Assembly: GCA_947474995.1 (NCBI GenBank)
Contig: CANJNJ010000003.1
Location: 1-64,000, forward strand
Direction: 5' to 3'
Source: Opitutaceae bacterium
Lineage (GTDB): Bacteria; Verrucomicrobiota; Verrucomicrobiia; Opitutales; Opitutaceae
DNA length: 64,000 bases
The translations under genes were made by a program, and so were the position numbers. A model generated the notes under the pieces. The model did not search any database, was not told the origin of the DNA, and worked only from the letters and a program-made list of their open reading frames with translations. Shown piece by piece: positions 57,624 through 64,000 of this stretch; position 1 is the stretch's first letter; each line of letters begins with the position of its first letter.

Positions 57624-58514
57624 TTAATGGGCCGATTCCTTCGCGCCCGCGGGTGCGTGATCGTCGTGGTGCTCGTCGCCGTGATTACAAATCAAGCCGA
57701 TATAGACGCTCACCAAAAGGGTGAAAACAAACGCTTGGACGAATCCGATGAGCAGTTCGAGGAAGTAGAATGGCATCGGCAGGCCCCACTTCTGGATTCC
57801 GCTCATAGCGTGCATGAGGTTTTCGCCTCCGAAAATATTGCCGAAGAGTCGGAAAGAGAGCGAAACCGGCCGGAAACAAATCGAAATTACTTCAATTAAA
57901 CCGGCGGCAAAGAAGATGATAAAGAGAGGATAGTAGATGATCGCCGGAGTCTCTTTTTTGTCGGCCTTGTTGCCAAAGATATCCTTGAGGATAAAAATCG
58001 GCCCCGCGTACCGGAGGATGAAGTAAAGCCAACCTAGGAACGCGACCACGGCGATGGCGATGGTCCCGTTCATATCGGCATTGGCCGGACGAATCAGCTC
58101 CATCCATCCGCCGGTTTTGTGATCAAGCATGTAGATCGTCCCGACGCCCGGGAACAGGCCGCTCCAGTTCTGAATGAGAATAAAAGTAAAAAGCGCGATC
58201 AGCAGGGGAAACGTTGGCTTGGCCACTTTGGAGCCAACAATCGGCCCGGTCAGGTCGAGAATACCTTCCACCAAACTCTCCACGATGGCCTGACCGCGGG
58301 ACGGAACCAACTGCGGTCGCTTGATGGCGACGCGTATTGCGATGATCAGCAATATCGCCACCACCCAGCTCATCACCATGCTATTCGTGACGGGCAGCGG
58401 TCCGTGAAAAAGGGCTTCCGCCGAGGCCGAAACGCCATGCGATTCTGCCGCAATTGCCGACACGCCGGTGGCAAGAGACAGAAAGAAAAAGGCGAGTTTA
58501 GGGACTCGTGACAT
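57624..58514 (-). CDS. atpB: F1Fo ATP synthase subunit a
   Basis: FPLLIALFTFILIQNWSGLFPGVG; SLSFRLFGNIFGGENLMHA; IGFVQAFVFTLLVSVYIGL. Confidence 0.95.
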   Translation of the reverse strand: MSRVPKLAFFFLSLATGVSAIAAESHGVSASAEALFHGPLPVTNSMVMSWVVAILLIIAIRVAIKRPQLVPSRGQAIVESLVEGILDLTGPIVGSKVAKPTFPLLIALFTFILIQNWSGLFPGVGTIYMLDHKTGGWMELIRPANADMNGTIAIAVVAFLGWLYFILRYAGPIFILKDIFGNKADKKETPAIIYYPLFIIFFAAGLIEVISICFRPVSLSFRLFGNIFGGENLMHAMSGIQKWGLPMPFYFLELLIGFVQAFVFTLLVSVYIGLICNHGDEHHDDHAPAGAKESAH

Positions 58515-58615
58515 GGTTTAAAATACGAGTGAAATCCAGAGAAACGAGCAGAAAGGCTAACGCTCATCTTTCCGTCAACCTCTGAAATAAATCCCTGGCC
58601 CGGAGTTCGGGCTAA

Positions 58616-59254
58616 TTAGCCGGAAATTCCTGGCGGGCTTGTTGGACTTATGGCGCCGGCACCGGTTGGGCGGGCGACGAGTGAATGATAATGTTCCGCG
58701 CGACTTTGAAAAACGGTCTCGAATTCAAAAGGCCAGGATTCCTTAACGACCTCCCAACCGGGATATCCCTCTAGGGTCTGGCTCACCTCGTCGAAATAGG
58801 GTCGGTAGTCCGTGCGAAAGAATAGGCGGGCGCCCTGCCCTGCCCGAGCGGAAATCGCCCTGAGGAAGTCCGTCTGCAAGAGCCGGTGTTTATGGTGGCG
58901 CGCCTTGGGCCAAGGATCGGGAAAGAGCACAAAGATATCTCCAAAAGTCGTTTCCGGCGACAATGACTCCAGAAATACCCGTGCTTCCGCCTGTAAAAAG
59001 TGCAGATTAGCCAGCTTCGCCCGGTCTCGCTTTCGGACCGCCCGGGCTATTCTGTCTTTGGCCAAGTCGATCCCAAGGCAAAGCCGCTCCGGATGCGCCT
59101 GCGCATAGGCGGTAAGAAAGTGCCCATGGCCACAGCCGATCTCCCAAACGAAATTTGGAGTAACAGGCAGGTTGTTTGCGAAGTACTGGCGCAGGTCGGC
59201 CCTTCGCTGGTGCACGATGGCAGCGTATTGGGCGGCAAGGGTCGGGCTCTCCAT
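58616..59254 (-). CDS. trmB: tRNA (guanine-N7-)-methyltransferase
   Basis: FVWEIGCGHGHFLTAYAQAHP; LGIDLAKDRIARAVRKRD; IFVLFPDPWPKARHHKHRLLQTDFL. Confidence 0.93.
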   Translation of the reverse strand: MESPTLAAQYAAIVHQRRADLRQYFANNLPVTPNFVWEIGCGHGHFLTAYAQAHPERLCLGIDLAKDRIARAVRKRDRAKLANLHFLQAEARVFLESLSPETTFGDIFVLFPDPWPKARHHKHRLLQTDFLRAISARAGQGARLFFRTDYRPYFDEVSQTLEGYPGWEVVKESWPFEFETVFQSRAEHYHSLVARPTGAGAISPTSPPGISG

Positions 59255-59269
59255 AGGATTAGTGTTCAG

Positions 59270-61147
59270 TTAGGATGGTTCGTCAGCTGCACCCACACCG
59301 GCATCTATCACGACCATCAATATGCTGATATCCGAAGGGTTAACTCCGCTTATGCGGCTGGCCTGGCCGAGGGTCATGGGTTTGATTTCCGCGAGTTTCA
59401 GTGCGCTTTCCCGGCGCAGTCCGCGGACGGCCAAGTAATCCATCTGGCTCGGGATTCGGATTTTTTCGATATGGGACAGCTTATGGACCTGTCGAACCTC
59501 GCGTTCCAGATAGCCTTTGTATAGAATACGATACATTATTTCTGCACGGATTTCGGCGGATTCTGCGGATAGTTCGTTGTTTAACGCAGCTTTGGAGGAA
59601 TCGCGGCGCAAGGTGTCTGCCCATGTCAGTCCACCCATCCGATTAGTTTCCAAATGACTCACCCATTTTTCGATACTCTCCTTCTTGCGCTTAACAGCTG
59701 TTATACGATTATCAGATAATAATTTATGTGATTCTGAGTGTCGTAGTAATCGCAGCTCGGCGCTCCCGTGATTGAAAAGTAGTCGATGCTCCGCCCGACT
59801 TGTGAACATCCGATAGGGCTCGTTCGTGCCCTTGGTAACTAGATCATCTATTAGGACCCCAATATATCCTTCCTGGCGCTGAATGAGCATCGGCGGAACT
59901 CCCCTCACCTTGTTGGTGGCATTTACTCCCGCGACCAATCCTTGCGCCGCCGCTTCCTCGTACCCGGACGTTCCGTTGATTTGGCCGGCCAAGAATAGTC
60001 CTTCAACTTTCTTAGATTCGAGCGATGCATATAACTGGGTGGGTGGTGCAAAATCGTACTCCACCGCGTAGGCTGGACGCAAAACCACCGCCCTCTCGAG
60101 GCCTGGAATACTATGGACCATCTGTAGCTGAACATCGAACGGCAGGCTTGTTGACAAGCCATTCACATAATATTCGTTGGTTCCCCTGCCCTCCGGTTCG
60201 AGAAAAAGAAGGTGCCGTGGCTTATCCGAAAATCGGACGAATTTGTCCTCAATACTTGGGCAATACCTTGGTCCGACGCCTTCTATACTTCCGCTATACA
60301 TGGCAGACTTAGTTAGGTTATTCCGAACCAAGTCTGCCGTCTCCGGGGATGTGTATGTCATCCAGCACGAAACTTGTTCACAACCTGGGACCCAACCAAT
60401 TCGTCGCTCTCCGGTATGTTCCACGTGGAACAAGTCTTCTTTCTCCCGCGTATCATAGAAGGCAAAGAGCGTCGGCTTTTCGTCGCCTTTTTGCTCCTGC
60501 ATTTTACTGAAATCCAAACTTCGCCCAAGTAACCTTGGCGGCGTGCCCGTCTTTAACCGTCGAAGTTCTATCCCAGCTTCGATCAGACTGGCAGAAAGCG
60601 TTTTCGCGCTGAAATCGCCCAATCGACCGCCTTCGTTCTTGTTCTGCCCAATATGCATCAAGCCCCGCAAGAAGGTTCCCGTCGTGACAATCACGGTTTG
60701 ACCTCGAAACTCGATATCGAGATTTGTTCGACAGCCCACAACCTTGCCGCCGGAAAAGACCAATCCAGTTACAGTTGCCTGAAATATCTGTAAGTTGGAC
60801 TGTAGCTCGAGCGTATGCTTCAGGCGAAACTGATAGGCCTTCTTGTCGCATTGCGCGCGGGGTGATTGAACAGCAGGGCCCTTGGACTCATTCAATAAAC
60901 GGAATTGAATCCCGGTGACGTCAGTGTTGATGGCCATTTCACCGCCCAGCGCATCGATCTCCCGGACCATCTGACCTTTAGCCTGGCCACCAATAGCCGG
61001 ATTGCAGCTCATCTGGGCAATCGTATCGATATTACCAGTGAGGAGTAGGGTGGAGGCTCCCATCCGAGAAGAGGCAAGCGCTGCCTCGACCCCGGCATGC
61101 CCGGCGCCACACACGATAACATCAAACTCTAAGTCGTTATATACCAA
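59270..61147 (-). CDS. mnmG: tRNA uridine-5-carboxymethylaminomethyl synthesis protein MnmG
   Basis: [87 protein letters not shown]. Confidence 0.97.
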   Translation of the reverse strand: MVYNDLEFDVIVCGAGHAGVEAALASSRMGASTLLLTGNIDTIAQMSCNPAIGGQAKGQMVREIDALGGEMAINTDVTGIQFRLLNESKGPAVQSPRAQCDKKAYQFRLKHTLELQSNLQIFQATVTGLVFSGGKVVGCRTNLDIEFRGQTVIVTTGTFLRGLMHIGQNKNEGGRLGDFSAKTLSASLIEAGIELRRLKTGTPPRLLGRSLDFSKMQEQKGDEKPTLFAFYDTREKEDLFHVEHTGERRIGWVPGCEQVSCWMTYTSPETADLVRNNLTKSAMYSGSIEGVGPRYCPSIEDKFVRFSDKPRHLLFLEPEGRGTNEYYVNGLSTSLPFDVQLQMVHSIPGLERAVVLRPAYAVEYDFAPPTQLYASLESKKVEGLFLAGQINGTSGYEEAAAQGLVAGVNATNKVRGVPPMLIQRQEGYIGVLIDDLVTKGTNEPYRMFTSRAEHRLLFNHGSAELRLLRHSESHKLLSDNRITAVKRKKESIEKWVSHLETNRMGGLTWADTLRRDSSKAALNNELSAESAEIRAEIMYRILYKGYLEREVRQVHKLSHIEKIRIPSQMDYLAVRGLRRESALKLAEIKPMTLGQASRISGVNPSDISILMVVIDAGVGAADEPS

Positions 61148-61196
61148 TTTTTTGCCTAATTTTACCCCGGGATATCCTACGGCTCACCACCCGAGG

Positions 61197-62555
61197 TTAC
61201 TTCCCGATGCAAAACGACGCGAACAACTGATCGAGCATTCGCTCGTTGTCCACTTTTCCCGTGATCTCGCCGAAAGCTGCGAGCGCAAACCTAAGATCGC
61301 TGGCGGTCAATTCCACTGCCTCGTTGGCCGAAAGCTTCGCCTTCGCCCGCTCCAAGCCTTCTTTCGCCTCTGTCAAAGCGCACGCATGCCGGGCGTTGAC
61401 GGCGATGGTTTCGCCTCCGGCTTCGCGCTGAAACGAATCAACACGCGCCGAAATCGCCTCCACCAAGGCGTCGAACCCGGCTCCCGTGAGCGCCGAAACC
61501 TGCAAAACCGGGATTCCGGGCGGACAGTCGGGCAGGGCACCCGACTCCGGGGCAAGATCCACCTTGTTGATGACCACGATAGCGGCGTCGGCGCGCATTC
61601 GAGCAACCACCTCAGCAGGAACCGGCAACTCGGGCTGGGTGGCGTCCAGCACCAGGAGGCACAGGTCGGCCTCGGCGGCCCGCAGCAGAGTCTGCTCGAT
61701 CCCCAACTTCTCCAACGCGGCCGTCGTCGCGCGCACTCCCGCGGTATCAATCAGCCGCAGGCAATGGGGACCCAAGATAATTCGCTCTTCAATAAAATCG
61801 CGGGTGGTACCCGGCTCCGCGCTCACGAGGGCCCGCTGGCGACCGACCAGCCGATTCAGCAGGCTGCTCTTACCCACATTCGGTGGTCCGAGGATAACCG
61901 TCTTGATGCCATCCCGCAGAAGTTCTCCGAAGTGACTGGTCGCCAGCAGACGTTTGGCCTCCTGCGCCACGCGCTCCACCTCAAGGATCACGACCGCGCG
62001 ATCTTCGGGCGGCAGATCCTCCTCCGGAAAATCGATGTACGCTTCAATCCGGGCCAGCACGCCCAATAAAGCCTCAATGAGCTCGTTGATGCGCCGCCCG
62101 AGCTCACCCCGCAACTGCTGCTGCGCCGCCGCCAGCGCCCGATCGCTGCGCGCCCGGATGAGATCCATAACAGCCTCCGCCTGGCTGAGATCCATCCGGC
62201 CATTCAGAAAAGCCCGTTGCGTGAATTCCCCCGGCTCGGCCGGACGGCAACCCCGCGCCAGCAAGTCCTCGAGGATTTTTTGCGCAATGAACGGGTTGCC
62301 GTGACACGAAACTTCCAGGGCGTCCTCACCAGTGTAACTATGCGGGCCGACGAAAACAGTGATCAGCACATCGTCGACCAGAGTTCCGGCGCCATCGCGA
62401 TAATCACAGTGCCGGGCGACCCGGGGTGGGGGAAGGCGGCCTACGAGCTCCCCCGCCAATCTCTGGGTATCCGGACCGCTTACACGCACGACGGCGATCG
62501 CCGCCGTCCCGGCGGGCGTGGCAAGAGCAGCGATGGTATCGGTCGTTCGCAGCAT
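61197..62555 (-). CDS. mnmE: tRNA modification GTPase MnmE
   Basis: DTIAALATPAGTAAIAVVRVSGP; VILGPPNVGKSSLLNRLVGRQRALVSAEPGTTRDFIEE; C-terminal LFASFCIGK. Confidence 0.97.
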   Translation of the reverse strand: MLRTTDTIAALATPAGTAAIAVVRVSGPDTQRLAGELVGRLPPPRVARHCDYRDGAGTLVDDVLITVFVGPHSYTGEDALEVSCHGNPFIAQKILEDLLARGCRPAEPGEFTQRAFLNGRMDLSQAEAVMDLIRARSDRALAAAQQQLRGELGRRINELIEALLGVLARIEAYIDFPEEDLPPEDRAVVILEVERVAQEAKRLLATSHFGELLRDGIKTVILGPPNVGKSSLLNRLVGRQRALVSAEPGTTRDFIEERIILGPHCLRLIDTAGVRATTAALEKLGIEQTLLRAAEADLCLLVLDATQPELPVPAEVVARMRADAAIVVINKVDLAPESGALPDCPPGIPVLQVSALTGAGFDALVEAISARVDSFQREAGGETIAVNARHACALTEAKEGLERAKAKLSANEAVELTASDLRFALAAFGEITGKVDNERMLDQLFASFCIGK

Positions 62556-62677
62556 GGCGGAACCCGTCACGTTTCGCGCCATCGCGCCTCAAGTCAAATA
62601 CCAGCCGCGAACCGCCTCTCCGCGCAGCCACGCCCCGACCGCACCCGCACCGGGGCACGAAGCGCCGCGGACAGTGA

Positions 62678-63949
62678 TTATCTCAGTCCCACGACCAGCG
62701 GGGCAATCCGGCTGCCATCCATCACTTTGTCGCCCGGATAGACGACCACCCGGGTGCCCACGGACAGACCCTCGACGACTTCCGTTTCCACGCCATTGCT
62801 TTGGCCGACCTTCACGGGCCGCAGCCGCGCGCGCCCCCCATCAAGAACAAACGTCCACCATTCGCCCCGGCGCTGAAAGAGCGCCCCGGCGGGGACGCGC
62901 AGCGCGTTGGGATTCTCCCACGTGACAATCCGCGCCTCGACCCGGTAACTGTCGCCCAAGGTGGGCCGCTTCTCGATCGGATCGATGAAATCCGCGACCA
63001 CGTAAACCCGCTGTTCTTCGACCCCGAGTGCCGAGATTTTCGTAAACGCCGAGGGCTCGACGAGCCGCACGCGCGCCGCCAATGGTTCCGCGCCGCCCCA
63101 CTGCTCGAGCATCACCCGCGCCCCGGGCTTGATGGCGACCCCATCGCGCGACAACACTTCAATGCGCACTTCGAGATCCGTCGCGTCCCCGACTTCCATC
63201 AGGGAAAAACTGGCGGGCACGACCCGGGCACTTTCCTGAAACACACGCAGGATTTTCCCACTGACCGGCGAAGTGATGACGAGCGGTTCGACGGCACCCG
63301 CCTGACCGCCCAACGGCGTGGTTGTGGGCTGGCCGCGGGACAAAATCGCCCGCGCTTGTTCCAATTCGAAGTCGGCCACTTTCAACGCAAACTCAGCGGC
63401 GCGGGCGTCCTGCGCGGCGGTGGCGGCCCGCATTTCGGCGACGTCAAATTCCTGCGCCGACGAAACCTGCCGTTCCCGCAACTGCCTGGCCCGGTCCAAG
63501 TCCGCGGCGTACATCTTCGCCGCCACCATCGCCCGCGCCCGTTGCGCCAGGGTCGCTTCCCGCGCCGCCTCGGCCGCACGCACTCGCGCTTCGGCCTGAG
63601 CCTGGCTGCGCGCATCGAGAAAATCCGCTCCGCTGGTTTCGAGCACTGCCAGAACGGTCTTGCCGGCTTCAACGACCGCGCCGGCCTTCCAGTCGATGCG
63701 CCGGAGCTGGCCGGCCACCGGAGCAAAAACCACGTAACGGTTTCGCAGCCGGGTCATGCCTTCTTCATCGACTGTCACGACCAGCGGGCCGCGTGACACG
63801 GTTGCGACTTCGACCGGAATCGCCCGGGGCCAAAGCCCCAGCACAATCAAAGCCACGAGTGCGAGACCGCCCACCCATGGCAGGCGACGGCGCCAAGTAG
63901 GCGGATTTTTTACCCTTAGGGCAGGCGCGGGAGAAGCAGCGGGAGGCAT
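62678..63949 (-). CDS. Efflux RND transporter periplasmic adaptor subunit (HlyD/MFP family)
   Basis: GPLVVTVDEEGMTRLRNRYVVFAPVAGQLRRIDWKAGAVVEAGKTVLAVLE; coiled-coil; VITSPVSGKILRVFQESARVV. Confidence 0.85.
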   Translation of the reverse strand: MPPAASPAPALRVKNPPTWRRRLPWVGGLALVALIVLGLWPRAIPVEVATVSRGPLVVTVDEEGMTRLRNRYVVFAPVAGQLRRIDWKAGAVVEAGKTVLAVLETSGADFLDARSQAQAEARVRAAEAAREATLAQRARAMVAAKMYAADLDRARQLRERQVSSAQEFDVAEMRAATAAQDARAAEFALKVADFELEQARAILSRGQPTTTPLGGQAGAVEPLVITSPVSGKILRVFQESARVVPASFSLMEVGDATDLEVRIEVLSRDGVAIKPGARVMLEQWGGAEPLAARVRLVEPSAFTKISALGVEEQRVYVVADFIDPIEKRPTLGDSYRVEARIVTWENPNALRVPAGALFQRRGEWWTFVLDGGRARLRPVKVGQSNGVETEVVEGLSVGTRVVVYPGDKVMDGSRIAPLVVGLR

Positions 63950-64000
63950 GGGAACCGACCTAGGTGGACTATGCTGGGTGGAGGCAAGCAACGGAGTTGG

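Overview
High-GC bacterial chromosomal segment. Gene content, the N-terminal domain type on the beta-lactamase-family protein, and the intergenic palindromes suggest an Opitutaceae-like Verrucomicrobiota, but this is inference and no rRNA gene is present to confirm it. The window is mostly housekeeping: recA, rlmN, miaB, gmk, nadA-nadC-nadB, pdxH, queC/queE, nagB, a feoA-feoA-feoB iron-uptake locus, a full F1Fo ATP synthase operon (atpBEFHAGDC), trmB, mnmG and mnmE. Mixed in are catabolic or envelope genes (MR/MLE enolase-superfamily protein, SDRs, PhoD-type phosphatase, GH88-like hydrolase, lytic transglycosylase, RND adaptor), an OleC/OleD-like pair, a histone-deacetylase-family protein and several uncharacterised proteins. 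No rRNA, convincing tRNA, CRISPR array, prophage or intact IS was seen. I did not find a clear new multi-gene defence or biosynthetic system. The most unusual signal is a dense set of dispersed intergenic palindromes (GTAGSGMC double hairpins, TCACGCGGAG, GTCACACGTCAC, GTCATTCTGAGC and CAGATCTCA types). Several of them supply start codons, stop codons or internal coding sequence to neighbouring genes (oleC-like, oleD-like, trmH-like, miaB, rlmN). Other points are a ~262-bp MITE-like element with ~36-bp terminal inverted repeats, a homopolymer frameshift in a Tat-exported enolase-superfamily gene, a histidine kinase with a degenerate receiver domain, a 720-aa EF-hand membrane protein of unknown function, and a short Cys-rich FeoB-associated ORF missed by the supplied ORF track.
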